A DNA stretch of 64,000 nucleotides from Serratia fonticola (GTDB lineage: Bacteria > Pseudomonadota > Gammaproteobacteria > Enterobacterales > Enterobacteriaceae). The stretch's first letter is position 1. Each line of letters opens with the position of its first letter. Shown one piece after another: positions 12,482 through 23,785 of the stretch. Below the pieces are notes generated by a model. The model did not search any database, was not told the DNA's origin, and worked only from the letters and a program-made list of their open reading frames with translations. Position numbers and translations under genes: made by a program. Where the stretch lies: assembly GCF_001006005.1 (NCBI RefSeq), contig NZ_CP011254.1, forward strand, positions 1,240,001 to 1,304,000, read 5' to 3'.

Positions 12482-13372
12482 ATGGCCATGGTGCAACCCA
12501 AATCCCAGCGCGTACGCCTGTGGATCACCCATATTCTGATGCTGAGCTTTATTGCCCTGATCATGTTCCCGTTGCTGATGGTAATAGCGATTTCGCTACG
12601 CTCCGGTAACTTTGCCACCGGCAGTCTGATCCCGGATCAAATCTCCTGGGATCACTGGCGGCTAGCGTTGGGGATGAGCGTCACCCAGGCGGATGGCAGT
12701 ATCACCCCACCGCCTTTCCCAGTGCTGTTATGGCTGTGGAACTCGATTAAAGTCGCGGCGATCACCGCAGTGGGAATAGTGACGCTCTCTACCACCTGTG
12801 CCTACGCCTTTGCCCGCATGCGTTTTCGTGGCAAAAGCACCCTGCTGAAAAGCATGCTGATCTTCCAGATGTTCCCGGCGGTGCTGTCTTTAGTCGCGCT
12901 GTACGCCCTGTTCGATCGCCTGGGGCAGTACATTCCGTTTATCGGCCTCAATACCCATGGCGGTGTGATATTCGCCTATATGGGCGGTATTGCGCTGCAC
13001 GTCTGGACCATTAAAGGCTACTTCGAAACCATCGATAACTCGTTGGAAGAAGCCGCCGCCCTGGACGGTGCCACGCCTTGGCAAGCGTTCCGCCTGGTGC
13101 TGCTGCCCCTTTCAGTCCCGATCCTGGCGGTAGTGTTTATTCTGTCGTTTATCGCGGCGATCACCGAGGTACCGGTGGCTTCACTGCTGTTACGTGACGT
13201 GAACAGCTACACGCTGGCCGTCGGCATGCAGCAATATCTGAATCCGCAGAACTATCTGTGGGGTGACTTTGCCGCCGCAGCGGTGTTATCCGCCATTCCG
13301 ATCACCGCCGTATTCCTGCTGGCGCAGCGCTGGTTGGTCGGTGGCCTGACGGCGGGAGGGGTGAAAGGTTAA
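12482..13372 (+). CDS. malG: Maltose/maltodextrin ABC transporter permease MalG
   Basis: Second inner-membrane permease subunit of MalFGK2, with six membrane segments. The length of 296 residues is identical to E. coli MalG. The EAA loop [20 protein letters not shown] that couples to MalK and the C-terminal tail ending [10 protein letters not shown], which reaches the MalE binding site, are both present. It starts 12 bp after malF with GGGAG upstream. It is the last gene of the operon; no T-tract terminator was seen, but an ERIC element follows at once. Confidence 0.97.
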   Translation: MAMVQPKSQRVRLWITHILMLSFIALIMFPLLMVIAISLRSGNFATGSLIPDQISWDHWRLALGMSVTQADGSITPPPFPVLLWLWNSIKVAAITAVGIVTLSTTCAYAFARMRFRGKSTLLKSMLIFQMFPAVLSLVALYALFDRLGQYIPFIGLNTHGGVIFAYMGGIALHVWTIKGYFETIDNSLEEAAALDGATPWQAFRLVLLPLSVPILAVVFILSFIAAITEVPVASLLLRDVNSYTLAVGMQQYLNPQNYLWGDFAAAAVLSAIPITAVFLLAQRWLVGGLTAGGVKG

Positions 13373-13415
13373 TTTATGCCACTGCAATACGTTTGATGTA
13401 CTTTGTTCCTAACTA

Positions 13416-13541
13416 TTACCCTATGGATTTCAAGTTACAGCTAGGCACCAAGCTATCTCATCCCCAGGAGCTTACTTTTCGTAAGTGACTGGGGTGAGAT
13501 AGTGCAGGTAACAACGCTGTAGCTTGAAAGACGACGGGTAA
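13416..13541. repeat. ERIC (IRU) element
   Basis: A 126-bp imperfect palindrome from TTACCC to GGGTAA. The centre contains CATCCCCAGGAGCTTAC and GTAAGTGACTGGGGTGAG, the conserved arms of enterobacterial repetitive intergenic consensus elements. The outer arms (GATTTCAAGTTACAG and CTGTAGCTTGAAAGACGAC) are the ERIC ends. It lies between the 3' ends of malG and psiE and would fold into a long RNA hairpin in malEFG mRNA. Confidence 0.92.
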
Positions 13542-13589
13542 TCAAGAACTGTGTCTTTGGCGGCCTTTGCTGGGCCGCCATTTTTATGC

Positions 13590-13997
13590 TTACTCCCGTT
13601 TCAGCCGATCGGTGTTGGCCAGATACAAGGTCACCACCAGTAATAATAAGGCTGCAGAATAAATCAGCGTGTCGAAAGGGTTCTCATGATCAACGATGAT
13701 CAAACGAATAATCGCGGTAATACCAATATAGATAAAGTAGCGTAGCGGGAAGTGATAGCCCGACTCAAAGTATTTAACAATCAAGGCGATAAATTCGAAG
13801 TAGAGGAAATAAATCACGATCCCCTCAATCAGCTGATACGAAGAAGACTCCTCGTTGCTGACGAATAATACTTTCGCCAAATGAAAGGTTTCTTTGACCA
13901 AAAAAACCACCAAAATCGCCGCTAATAGCAGCAACCCCACGTTCAGAACCCGCTGTAGCCCCTTTGCGATCATCAATGATCGTGATGTTTTTGCCAT
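13590..13997 (-). CDS. psiE: Phosphate-starvation-inducible protein PsiE
   Basis: Small inner-membrane protein of unknown biochemical function; in E. coli it is induced by phosphate starvation through PhoB. The 135-residue length matches E. coli. Four hydrophobic segments are visible, with the conserved blocks [40 protein letters not shown] and [19 protein letters not shown] and the C-terminal RLKRE. Monocistronic. I could not identify a clear Pho box upstream (13998-14221). Confidence 0.93.
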   Translation of the reverse strand: MAKTSRSLMIAKGLQRVLNVGLLLLAAILVVFLVKETFHLAKVLFVSNEESSSYQLIEGIVIYFLYFEFIALIVKYFESGYHFPLRYFIYIGITAIIRLIIVDHENPFDTLIYSAALLLLVVTLYLANTDRLKRE

Positions 13998-14221
13998 GAC
14001 TTCTCCCGTCGTTCGGCCTGTTATTAATGCAGAAAATGCCTAATGGGCTTTTTCCTAAAGTTGCCCTGAGGGTTTATCTTCAGGCGAATTACTCTATTTT
14101 CAATCAGTTGTATGAATTGATTACGCTTGTATATATTTGTAGCAAATTGAAATGTCCTCTATCATGGGCGTAGTCTTAGGCATTATGCCTCCAAATTCCC
14201 GTAATCAAGAAAGGAACTTTC

Positions 14222-15658
14222 ATGCGAGCTAAACTCCACGCACTGGTCGCGGCAGGCCTTTTCACCTGTTCGTTTGCCAGCTACGCCGGCGGACTGGTGA
14301 CTCCTGATAACGATCTGCGCAATGACCTCGCCTGGTTATCCGATCGCGGTGTGATTAACGTCAGCCTGTCTACCTGGCCGCTAAGCCAGGAAGAGATCAA
14401 CTCGGTACTGGCGCAAGCCAAACCGGTGACCAACACCGAGAAAAACGTCATTGACCGCGTACAGCGCCGGGTGGGTGACTTAAAAGCCAATATTACCGTC
14501 AGCGGTTATACCTCCACCGACAAACCGGGCACGCCGCAGGGCTTCGGCCAGAGTCACTATGCCGACAGCAGCCTGACCATCGGTGCCGGTGCCAACGGTG
14601 AGTTCTGGGACGTGCGCCTGCAAGGCGCCGTGGAAGGCGATCAGCGCGTCTCTGATGGTTCCAAATTCAACCTGAACGGCTCATACGGCGCCATCAAAGT
14701 GTGGAACCAGTGGCTGTCATTCGGTGAGGTCTCTCAGTGGTGGGGTCCTGGCTATGACGGCAGCCTGATCCGTTCCGACGCGGCGCGCCCGGTAGCTGGC
14801 TTTATGCTGCAACGTGCCGATCAATCCCCGTTTGAAACACCTTGGCTGTCCTGGATCGGTCGTTGGCAATATCAGATCACCGCAGGTCAACTGTCTCAAT
14901 ACACCGCCATTCCTAATACCAAGCTGATCGGTGGCCGCCTGACCATGATGCCAACCGACTTCGTGGAGCTGGGTGCTTCACGTATTATGCAGTGGGGTGG
15001 CGATGGTCGTTCACAATCCTTCAGCTCATTCTGGGATGGCTTTACCGGCCGTGATAACGACGACTCCGGCCAGGGTAACGATCCGGGCAACCAGCTCGCC
15101 GGTTTCGACTTCAAGCTGAAAATGCAGCCGTTGATCGGTATGCCAGTAAGTCTGTACGGTCAGTTGGTGGGTGAGGATGAGGCGGGCTTCCTGCCATCGC
15201 AAAATACCTATCTGCTCGGCCTGGAAGGCCATCCGGAATGGGGCCCTACCGTGATCAACTGGCATATTGAAGGGGCGGATACCCGCGCCGATATGAGCCG
15301 TAAGAATTATGTCTATACGCACCATACCTATAAAGACGGCTACTACCAGCAAGGCTACCCGCTGGGCCACGCGATGGGCGGTGACGGTCAGATGCTGTCC
15401 GGCCGTGTAGAGCTGGTGTTGGAGGATGGCCAACGCTGGAGCACTCGCCTGGTGTACGCCAAGGTGAACCCGAAAGATCAGAGCATTAACCAGGCATTCC
15501 CGAAATCCGACACGCTGAAAGGCATTCAGTTGGGTTGGGGCTATACCTTCACCCATCAGGTGAAGTTTGATACCAGTCTGTGGTACACCGATAACAACAA
15601 CAGCACCGCCGATGACGTGGGTGCCGGTGTCAGCATGGCCGTACCGATCAATCTGTAA
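14222..15658 (+). CDS. Wzi-family capsule assembly / outer-membrane beta-barrel protein
   Basis: 478-residue precursor with a signal peptide (MRAKLHALVAAGLFTCSFAS, cut near YAGG). The rest is alternating beta-strand sequence of the Wzi type, in which the outer-membrane barrel helps anchor capsular polysaccharide. Recognisable Wzi blocks are WLSDRGVINVSLSTWPLS near the N-terminus, QWLSFGEVSQWWGPGYDGSL, WQYQITAGQL and the C-terminal VPINL end. No other capsule genes are adjacent and no JUMPstart sequence was seen, so its polysaccharide partner is unknown. In E. coli the exopolysaccharide genes yjbEFGH occupy the psiE-pgi interval, which hints at a related surface role. It is monocistronic and ends in a strong terminator. 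Confidence 0.85.
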   Translation: MRAKLHALVAAGLFTCSFASYAGGLVTPDNDLRNDLAWLSDRGVINVSLSTWPLSQEEINSVLAQAKPVTNTEKNVIDRVQRRVGDLKANITVSGYTSTDKPGTPQGFGQSHYADSSLTIGAGANGEFWDVRLQGAVEGDQRVSDGSKFNLNGSYGAIKVWNQWLSFGEVSQWWGPGYDGSLIRSDAARPVAGFMLQRADQSPFETPWLSWIGRWQYQITAGQLSQYTAIPNTKLIGGRLTMMPTDFVELGASRIMQWGGDGRSQSFSSFWDGFTGRDNDDSGQGNDPGNQLAGFDFKLKMQPLIGMPVSLYGQLVGEDEAGFLPSQNTYLLGLEGHPEWGPTVINWHIEGADTRADMSRKNYVYTHHTYKDGYYQQGYPLGHAMGGDGQMLSGRVELVLEDGQRWSTRLVYAKVNPKDQSINQAFPKSDTLKGIQLGWGYTFTHQVKFDTSLWYTDNNNSTADDVGAGVSMAVPINL

Positions 15659-15672
15659 TCCCTGCAGATGTC

Positions 15673-15698
15673 AAAAAACCCGCCGCGGCGGGTTTTTT
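15673..15698. terminator. Bidirectional terminator between wzi-like gene and pgi
   Basis: A6, CCCGCC, GC, GGCGGG, T6: perfect palindrome with A and T tracts on both sides, serving the convergent genes on either side. Confidence 0.93.
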
Positions 15699-15720
15699 AT
15701 TGGCTGCGATTCAGAGCAAC

Positions 15721-17433
<1,713 letters not shown>

Positions 17434-17648
17434 TTATGATCTCTTTTCTTGCGATAGGCGTTAACTCTCAGACCGCCACACCCCATTTTTACCTTTCCAC
17501 AACAATCTGCTGATATTTCACCTAACAGCCTGTTATCACTACGCTGAAACGTCCCTCTCACCACGCTTTTCTCTTAATGCGCAGTCCGCAATATTCGGTC
17601 GCTCTACTCCCTGCTGAGCGCAGATGAAAATCCCTCAGCGTCTTCCCG

Positions 17649-17677
17649 TTGACAGTAGCCAATAAACCCGTTATTCC
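17649..17677 (+). promoter_or_regulatory. Putative lysC promoter
   Basis: Perfect -35 TTGACA (17649-17654), a 17-bp spacer and a weak -10 TATTCC (17672-17677), about 30 bp before the lysine riboswitch aptamer. The rest of the 640-bp pgi-lysC gap before it (17368-17648) presumably includes the pgi promoter; nothing else was recognised there. Confidence 0.5.
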
Positions 17678-17706
17678 TAATCACCTACTTGCACATCCAC
17701 TGTGCA

Positions 17707-17896
17707 AGCCAGAAGAGGCGCGTCGCCCAGGTAGAGTGTCAGAGGAGCCATTATCCGATGACGGCACTGGAGGGGGAGCGACGCCGAGGCGAGATGCTTA
17801 CGGCAATCATCACGTCGGCTACAGGGGCTGAATCCCCTGAGTTGTCACCATGGGCTGCTCTGAATGTGCAGTCAGCAAGGTGGGGCGCTTCTGGGT
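17707..17896 (+). ncRNA. Lysine riboswitch (L-box) of lysC
   Basis: The leader matches the E. coli lysC riboswitch segment by segment: CCAGAAGAGGCGCGTCGCCC, AGAGTGTCAGAGGAGCC, GAGGGGGAGCGACGCCGAGG, and GGCTACAGGGGCTGAATCCC followed by GTTGTCACC. The closing stem P1 is CCAGAAG (17709-17715) pairing with CTTCTGG (17888-17894). Lysine binding is known to repress lysC expression through the downstream platform, here 17897-18008. That stretch includes the conserved CTCTTCCCTTGTGCCAAGG and CCCTGACACGAGG just before the start codon. Confidence 0.93.
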
Positions 17897-18008
17897 GTAT
17901 CGTAGCCTCAACCTCTACGCCTGCTCCCTGTTTACCGCTCTTCCCTTGTGCCAAGGCTTATGGAAATTAAATGCCAATTTGAATGGCGTCCCTGACACGA
18001 GGTTTTAC

Positions 18009-19376
18009 ATGACTCAAGCAGCACCCCAAAACGCAACCGTAGTAGCCAAATTCGGCGGCACCAGCGTGGCCGATTTCGAGGCGATGAACCGCAGCGCCGA
18101 CGTGGTACTTTCTAATCCCGATGTCCGCTTGGTGGTTCTCTCCGCCTCTGCCGGTATCACCAACCTGTTGGTGGCCCTGGCCGAAGGTTGCGACGCCGAC
18201 AAGCGCAACGAACAACTGGCCGAAATTCGCCGCATTCAATATGCCATTCTCGATCGCCTCGAGAACCCGATGGTGATCCGCGAAGAAATCGACCGGATGC
18301 TGGAAAATATAACCACGCTGTCGGAAGCCGCTGCGCTGGCCACCTCTGCCGCACTGACCGATGAACTGGTCAGCCATGGCGAGCTGATGTCTACCCTGCT
18401 GTTTGTGGAAATTCTGCGCGATCGTAAGGTACAGGCAGAATGGTTCGATGTGCGTAAAGTGATGCGTACCGACGACCATTTCGGCCGCGCCGTACCGGAC
18501 AGCGCCGCGCTGACCGAGTTGGCTCAAACCCTGTTGAAGCCGCGCCTGCAGCAGGCGTTGGTGATCACCCAGGGCTTTATCGGCTGCGAACCCAAAGGCC
18601 GCACCACTACGCTGGGCCGTGGTGGCAGTGACTTTACTGCAGCCCTGCTAGGTGAAGCATTAAACGTCAGCCGCGTGGATATCTGGACTGATGTCCCGGG
18701 TATTTATACCACCGACCCACGCGTGGTACCTGCCGCCAAACGTATCGATAAAATTGCCTTTGAAGAAGCGGCGGAAATGGCCACCTTCGGTGCCAAAGTG
18801 CTGCACCCGGCCACTCTGCTGCCTGCCGTGCGCAGCAACATCCCGGTCTTCGTCGGCTCAAGCAAAGATCCTGCCGCAGGTGGCACGCTGGTGTGCAATA
18901 CCACAGAAAACCCGCCGCTGTTCCGCGCGCTGGCCTTACGCCGCAAGCAAACCCTGCTGACGCTGCACAGCCTGAACATGTTGCACGCACGCGGCTTTCT
19001 GGCCGAAGTGTTCAACATTCTGGCCCGGCATAATATCTCGGTCGATCTGATCACCACTTCCGAAGTCAGCGTGGCATTGACCATGGATACCACCGGTTCC
19101 ACCACCACCGGCGGCAGTCTGTTAACCACCTCCCTGCTCACCGAACTGTCCTCGCTGTGCCGGGTGGAAGTGGAAGAGAATTTGGCGCTGGTCGCCCTGA
19201 TCGGCAACAAACTTTCACAGGCCTGCGGCGTCGGTAAAGAGGTATTCGGCGTACTGGATCCGTTCAATATCCGCATGATCTGCTACGGAGCCAGCAGCTA
19301 TAACCTGTGCTTCCTGGTACCGGGCGATGATGCGGAGCGCGTGGTACAAACGCTGCATCACAATCTGTTTGAGTAA
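18009..19376 (+). CDS. lysC: Lysine-sensitive aspartokinase III
   Basis: Phosphorylates aspartate to aspartyl-phosphate, the first step of lysine, threonine and methionine synthesis. It is feedback-inhibited by lysine. The 455-residue product starts MTQAAPQNATVVAKFGGTSV with the kinase motif KFGGTS (14-19). The catalytic region includes TLGRGGSDFTAALL and the WTDVPGIYTTDPR block. Two ACT domains follow (about residues 310-455: TLHSLNMLHARGFLAEVFNI, VDLITTSEVSVALTM). The ATG follows GAGG by 7 bases, and the upstream open frame is riboswitch sequence. Controlled by the lysine riboswitch. Confidence 0.97.
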   Translation: MTQAAPQNATVVAKFGGTSVADFEAMNRSADVVLSNPDVRLVVLSASAGITNLLVALAEGCDADKRNEQLAEIRRIQYAILDRLENPMVIREEIDRMLENITTLSEAAALATSAALTDELVSHGELMSTLLFVEILRDRKVQAEWFDVRKVMRTDDHFGRAVPDSAALTELAQTLLKPRLQQALVITQGFIGCEPKGRTTTLGRGGSDFTAALLGEALNVSRVDIWTDVPGIYTTDPRVVPAAKRIDKIAFEEAAEMATFGAKVLHPATLLPAVRSNIPVFVGSSKDPAAGGTLVCNTTENPPLFRALALRRKQTLLTLHSLNMLHARGFLAEVFNILARHNISVDLITTSEVSVALTMDTTGSTTTGGSLLTTSLLTELSSLCRVEVEENLALVALIGNKLSQACGVGKEVFGVLDPFNIRMICYGASSYNLCFLVPGDDAERVVQTLHHNLFE

Positions 19377-19377
19377 G

Positions 19378-19553
19378 CCCCTCACCCTAACCCTCCTCCC
19401 ACAGGGAGAGGGGATTTAACGTGCTACAGGTTAATTCCTGCATCTGGCTTTAACACGGGCGCAGCATGCAGCGCCCCTACGTAGCGCCACATTAACTGCC
19501 GACAACGCTGAAATGGCTCCCTCGCCCTTTGAGAGAGGGCCGGGGTGAGGGGA
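19378..19553. repeat. Palindromic-ended intergenic repeat (CCCCTCACC family)
   Basis: Begins CCCCTCACCCTAACCCTC and ends GGGCCGGGGTGAGGGG, forming inverted termini around about 140 bp. A short inner palindrome GGGCGCAGCATGCAGCGCCC lies at 19457-19476. The same termini recur at 49988-50210. No coding potential. Confidence 0.75.
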
Positions 19554-19655
19554 GATTGATTGGCCTTAACTGAATCTAGAGGCTCAGCAAACTGGGCCCA
19601 CCACAACACACACCACCACCTTAACGTTCAATCTTGGCAAAGGATAACCTCTCTC

Positions 19656-20576
19656 ATGCTGGCAAAAATCACACGTTTATTCCCATTATGGGCCGTGCTG
19701 CTCTCCATTGCGGCCTACTACACCCCGTCGACCTTTACCGGCATCAGCCCTTACGTCAGTACGCTGCTGATGCTGATCATGTTTGCCATGGGCGTCACCC
19801 TGCGCCTGGATGACTTCAAACGCGTGCTGTCGCGCCCCGGCCCGGTAGCGGCGGGGATCTTCCTGCATTACCTGATTATGCCGCTGGCCGCCTGGCTGCT
19901 GGCAATGCTGTTCCGTATGCCGCCGGATCTCTCCGCCGGTATGGTACTCGTTGGCAGCGTAGCCAGCGGCACCGCTTCCAACGTGATGATCTATCTGGCT
20001 AAAGGCGATGTCGCCCTGTCAGTGACCATTTCAGCCGTCTCTACGCTGGTTGGCGTTTTTGCCACCCCACTGCTGACACGCCTGTATGTTGATGCCGAAA
20101 TCAGCGTAGATATCATGGGGATGTTATTCAGCATTCTGCAGATCGTGGTGATCCCGATAGGGCTGGGCCTGATCGTCCACCACAGCTTCACCAAAACCGT
20201 CAAACGGGTTGAGCCTTATCTGCCAGCCCTGTCGATGGTGTGTATTGTGGCGATCATCAGTGCGGTGGTTGCAGGTAGCCAGAGCCATATTGCCTCGGTA
20301 GGCTTTGTAGTGATCATCGCGGTGATCCTGCATAACGGCATCGGGCTACTCGGGGGCTACTGGGGAGGAAAAATGCTCGGCTTCGACGAATCCACCTGCC
20401 GTACGCTGGCTATTGAAGTCGGTATGCAAAACTCTGGGCTGGCGGCAACGCTGGGCAAGATTTACTTCTCACCGCTGGCCGCGCTGCCGGGTGCTCTGTT
20501 CTCGGTATGGCACAACCTGTCCGGTTCTCTGCTGGCAGGCTACTGGTCTGGCCGCCCGATCAAGAAAGTGGATTGA
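19656..20576 (+). CDS. BASS-family sodium symporter, PanS-like (ketopantoate/pantothenate transporter candidate)
   Basis: Inner-membrane transporter of the bile acid:sodium symporter superfamily. The 306 residues form about ten hydrophobic helices; conserved blocks are [16 protein letters not shown] (helix 2 region), [28 protein letters not shown] and [20 protein letters not shown]. The pattern is that of the PanS/YocS branch, for which import of ketopantoate and pantoate is known in Salmonella, so the substrate is inferred. The start is ATG after AAGGAT (10 bases); the open frame continues upstream into the repeat without similarity. Single gene between lysC and the fimbrial cluster, a place not occupied by it in E. 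coli. Confidence 0.85.
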   Translation: MLAKITRLFPLWAVLLSIAAYYTPSTFTGISPYVSTLLMLIMFAMGVTLRLDDFKRVLSRPGPVAAGIFLHYLIMPLAAWLLAMLFRMPPDLSAGMVLVGSVASGTASNVMIYLAKGDVALSVTISAVSTLVGVFATPLLTRLYVDAEISVDIMGMLFSILQIVVIPIGLGLIVHHSFTKTVKRVEPYLPALSMVCIVAIISAVVAGSQSHIASVGFVVIIAVILHNGIGLLGGYWGGKMLGFDESTCRTLAIEVGMQNSGLAATLGKIYFSPLAALPGALFSVWHNLSGSLLAGYWSGRPIKKVD

Positions 20577-20582
20577 CCCTAC

Positions 20583-20613
20583 AGTGCCCGCCCTCTATCA
20601 GCGGTCGGGCACT
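20583..20613. terminator. Hairpin between convergent transporter and fimbrial chaperone genes
   Basis: AGTGCCCG paired with CGGGCACT plus inner CC/GG pairs; no clear T-tract. Location between two converging 3' ends supports a terminator role. Confidence 0.5.
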
Positions 20614-20662
20614 AGCCTGGTGTTCTGCGGCCGGATAAAAGTTGCCACATGGATGGGGAAAC

Positions 20663-21349
20663 TTATTTCACCGGTAGCGTGGCATCACCCTGCTTAAAGC
20701 CGTAACGACCAAGCGGAGTGATGCTCACGGAAGTAACCTTACCTGACACGGTCAGTTTCTTTTCTTCACCCGCCATCAGGTAGTAATTCTCCAACGGTAC
20801 GATTTGCTTCGATGGCAATAAGGTGAGCTGGGGAGCTAAACGCACCACATGCAAGCCGTTATTCTTCACCACCAGCGTCGTGCCGGTTTGAGTCAACTGC
20901 AGATCTTCCCAAGGGGTTTTGCTCACCGCCACCGCTTTAGGTTGCACAATCAGCCCAATACTCTGGCGTACCGGTATACGCGCACTGTTATCCACTGCCT
21001 GTCCCACCCCTTCAAAAGAAGCCTTCAACATGACTTCATGGGGTAATACCGCCCCCTGCTTGAGCACAAAATTCACCTGCTGACTCTGGCCAGCCTCAAT
21101 CCGGGAAATCGGCGGTGAAATCAAGATGAACTTGCTAAACGCCTTGCCATCCAGATCTTCGACCTTGGTCGCCAACAACATCGGTTCAGAAGTCGTATTC
21201 TTGATACTGAAGTTTGTCCGCCCGGTACTTTCCTCCAGCACGATCCCCATACTTTCTAGCTGGAAAGAGGCCTGAGCAGAAGATATGCCCGCCGTAATCA
21301 GTAACATACCGCCGACTACCCGGCCAACAAACCTTGTTATCTTGTTCAT
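20663..21349 (-). CDS. Periplasmic fimbrial chaperone (PapD-like)
   Basis: Periplasmic chaperone that folds pilus subunits and delivers them to the usher by donor-strand complementation. The 228-residue precursor has a signal peptide (VGGMLLITAGISSAQA). The two immunoglobulin-like domains show family features: SFQLESMGIVLEESTGRTNF at the start of domain 1, the G1-strand alternating hydrophobics preceding VNFVLKQG, and the domain 2 block ARIPVRQSIGLIVQPKA. It is last in the operon, 45 bp after the usher. The order subunits-usher-chaperone differs from the more usual subunit-chaperone-usher order. Confidence 0.88.
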   Translation of the reverse strand: MNKITRFVGRVVGGMLLITAGISSAQASFQLESMGIVLEESTGRTNFSIKNTTSEPMLLATKVEDLDGKAFSKFILISPPISRIEAGQSQQVNFVLKQGAVLPHEVMLKASFEGVGQAVDNSARIPVRQSIGLIVQPKAVAVSKTPWEDLQLTQTGTTLVVKNNGLHVVRLAPQLTLLPSKQIVPLENYYLMAGEEKKLTVSGKVTSVSITPLGRYGFKQGDATLPVK

Positions 21350-21394
21350 CTTTTATCCTATTACGTTGTGCTTGATTCTTTATGCAAAGACGGC

Positions 21395-23740
21395 CTAATG
21401 GCAGACAGCATCCCGCTCTTCATACAACACCGACGGATCAAATGTCGTCGGTACGTCATAACTCACTAGACATTCATCCATGTTGACGCGACGCACGCGC
21501 AAAACCTTACCAATATCCTCATTGACCAGCATGAGGTTGCCTTCACCAATCAGGGTCCCCAACAGCTGCCCTTTCTCATCATGTACAGATGCCCCTGTGG
21601 GCAATATGTCCCCCCGCGCATCCCGGATGGTGAGTAATAATTGGCGGACCTCGGTGACCCTAAATTGCCTTTTCGCCACGCTGCCGCGCGCCAGTTCCAG
21701 CTCCTGAGCCGTCGTATCCAGCCGCAGGTTTAACGGTAATGACAAGGTATCTACTTGTGCCTTTAGCGGCGTATAAGGTGTGGCCGAGGGCAGCAACACA
21801 TCACCGGCAAAATCGGTGATACCTTCCCCCACGCCAGTGATTCTGGTGCCCGCGTACCCTGGCACACTGACGACGATCAACGTATCTCCCACCCGTTGAG
21901 GTGACATCACCCAGGTGTTGTTAGCCACCCCCATCGAACCCGAAGAGAGCAAAGATTGTGAAAAACTCCCCTGGCTGGAACGCGATGCCCCCAGCGACAA
22001 ACGGGTGTAGGCGGTATTTCCACTCAGGTTGCCACTGGTCTGGTAATCGCCACTACTATCCCGAGCGATATCCAGATAACCTTTTAATGGCCCCCTGACG
22101 TCGCCCTGCCAACTGCTTCCCAGCGTCATTTGCTTGTTCCTACGCTGTTGCAGGCGGCTGTTAACACGCCCCCCACCGAGCGGTAAGCTCACTCCTGCAT
22201 AAAGGGTGGGCTGAGAACGGGACGAGGATTGCAAACTCAGGTTCAACGACGCCGCCCCCAGACTTTTACCGTAGGCCAGTGTGTGCCCCCAGCCAGGCGT
22301 GTTATCGCGGTAATAGCGCTCATGCGACAGGCTGTAGGTAAATACGCCCCATGCCGGGGTATTCCAGGACACAGCAAGTCCCCCGGTATAATGCAAGCGT
22401 GAGCCCATACGCGCTTCAGCCCAGCCCGTAGGCTGGCGCAACGATTCATCCGCATTCAGGAATCCCAAGGTGCGATACTGTCCAGTCAGAGATAACGAAA
22501 AGCTCCGGCTCACTGTCAGCCTCCCTTGAGCATCCAGTTGCATACCCTGCTGCCGACCCCGACTGTACACGGCGTTAGCGGATAACCAATTACCTAATTT
22601 ATCCCCAAGGCCCCCCTGCCAAGCCACCCGCTGATATTTGGCCGAGAGCATCCCCCCCATGCCAATCTGCCGGAAGCCGCTTAAACTGAACTGTTTCTCT
22701 CCCATCAACAACGCTGGCGGCGAAGCCTGATTTTGCTGCCTACCTTGGAGACGATAGCGTCCCACGGCGAGCTGATAGCCACTTTGCTGGCCTTGCTCAT
22801 CGCCGAGCCCCGGCGTCACGGTAAAATGCTGTTGAAACCCGTCGGCATCGGTCACAGTGACCTGCGTCTCCACTCCTGTCGCCGCTTGGCCCAGATTGTC
22901 CAGAGTAAAAGGACCCGCAGGCAGCAGCGTACGGTACATCACCTGGCCATACTGCTTGACTTCCACCGTCGCCTGGCTTGATACGCTGCCCAGCAGGGGA
23001 ACCGCTAACGTCGCATGAGAAAGCTGGAAACGTTCACTGGACAGCTGCAATCCGGTAATAGGCAACCCGCCGCTCAACGCACCACCGACACTAAACTCCC
23101 CCACCTGGACCAATGCCCCCCAGTGCGGAAAATCCCGCGTCGCTGAGGTTTCATACACATCCAGCCGATCCCCAAACTCACTCTTGCTGTAGCTAGAGCG
23201 ATTACGGATCACCCAGTTGCTGATATTCAGGCCAGGCTCCAGCATGGCCTGCCAGGATTGCTGGTTGCCATAACTGCCCTGCATGCGGTTACCGTACAGA
23301 TCATAATTCAGCATGACGGCATAACCACCACGCTGCTCACTACGCAGTTTATCTGGATCAAAAGCCTCTTCCGGCAACGTGAGCTCCACGCGGAAGGTAC
23401 CGGGAAAAACCCGAACCTGAGCTTGTGGCCAGCGTGATTCAATACGTTCACAGTCGCCAAGAGGCGAGGTCAACCGTAAATGCAACGTGTCAGCTAAACG
23501 AGCCTCCAGACACAGTTCTCCCTCCTGACCAAAACGAACCTCTTCCTGATAGCGTTGCGCGGCATTCACCTCCAACGTGACCCGTTGAACCCCTGGCAAA
23601 AATCGTGATGTCGAAAAGAACGCCGCAATATCCGCGTTATACCCGAGGTTTTCGAGGGTTTTTACATCAAAGCCAGCAGCATCCGCACGCGCCATCAGCA
23701 GAGCCGACAACATCCATGCCACCGATGCATTTTGCCTCAT
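21395..23740 (-). CDS. Fimbrial outer-membrane usher protein
   Basis: Outer-membrane assembly platform and secretion channel for chaperone-usher pili. The 781-residue precursor starts MRQNASVAWMLSALLMARA. The N-terminal domain begins AGFDVKTLENLGYNADIAAF, followed by the 24-strand barrel with plug region (PLLGSVSSQATVEVKQYGQV, YRTLLPAGPFTLDNL). The C-terminal domains include the Cys pair ECLVSYDV...AVCH typical of ushers. The open frame extends 23 codons upstream without usher similarity. It sits between the subunit genes and the chaperone gene. Sequence type suggests the group found with DUF1120 subunits (E. coli YhcD-like); this subgrouping is by context. Confidence 0.9.
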   Translation of the reverse strand: MRQNASVAWMLSALLMARADAAGFDVKTLENLGYNADIAAFFSTSRFLPGVQRVTLEVNAAQRYQEEVRFGQEGELCLEARLADTLHLRLTSPLGDCERIESRWPQAQVRVFPGTFRVELTLPEEAFDPDKLRSEQRGGYAVMLNYDLYGNRMQGSYGNQQSWQAMLEPGLNISNWVIRNRSSYSKSEFGDRLDVYETSATRDFPHWGALVQVGEFSVGGALSGGLPITGLQLSSERFQLSHATLAVPLLGSVSSQATVEVKQYGQVMYRTLLPAGPFTLDNLGQAATGVETQVTVTDADGFQQHFTVTPGLGDEQGQQSGYQLAVGRYRLQGRQQNQASPPALLMGEKQFSLSGFRQIGMGGMLSAKYQRVAWQGGLGDKLGNWLSANAVYSRGRQQGMQLDAQGRLTVSRSFSLSLTGQYRTLGFLNADESLRQPTGWAEARMGSRLHYTGGLAVSWNTPAWGVFTYSLSHERYYRDNTPGWGHTLAYGKSLGAASLNLSLQSSSRSQPTLYAGVSLPLGGGRVNSRLQQRRNKQMTLGSSWQGDVRGPLKGYLDIARDSSGDYQTSGNLSGNTAYTRLSLGASRSSQGSFSQSLLSSGSMGVANNTWVMSPQRVGDTLIVVSVPGYAGTRITGVGEGITDFAGDVLLPSATPYTPLKAQVDTLSLPLNLRLDTTAQELELARGSVAKRQFRVTEVRQLLLTIRDARGDILPTGASVHDEKGQLLGTLIGEGNLMLVNEDIGKVLRVRRVNMDECLVSYDVPTTFDPSVLYEERDAVCH

Positions 23741-23785
23741 GGGCGATTCTATTCCCTTGCTTGCCCGACCGGTGCCGACATCAAC

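Noticed and set aside
13998..14221. Pho box for psiE or JUMPstart for the wzi-like gene
   Set aside because: No convincing match to CTGTCAT-type direct repeats or to the JUMPstart sequence could be seen by eye.
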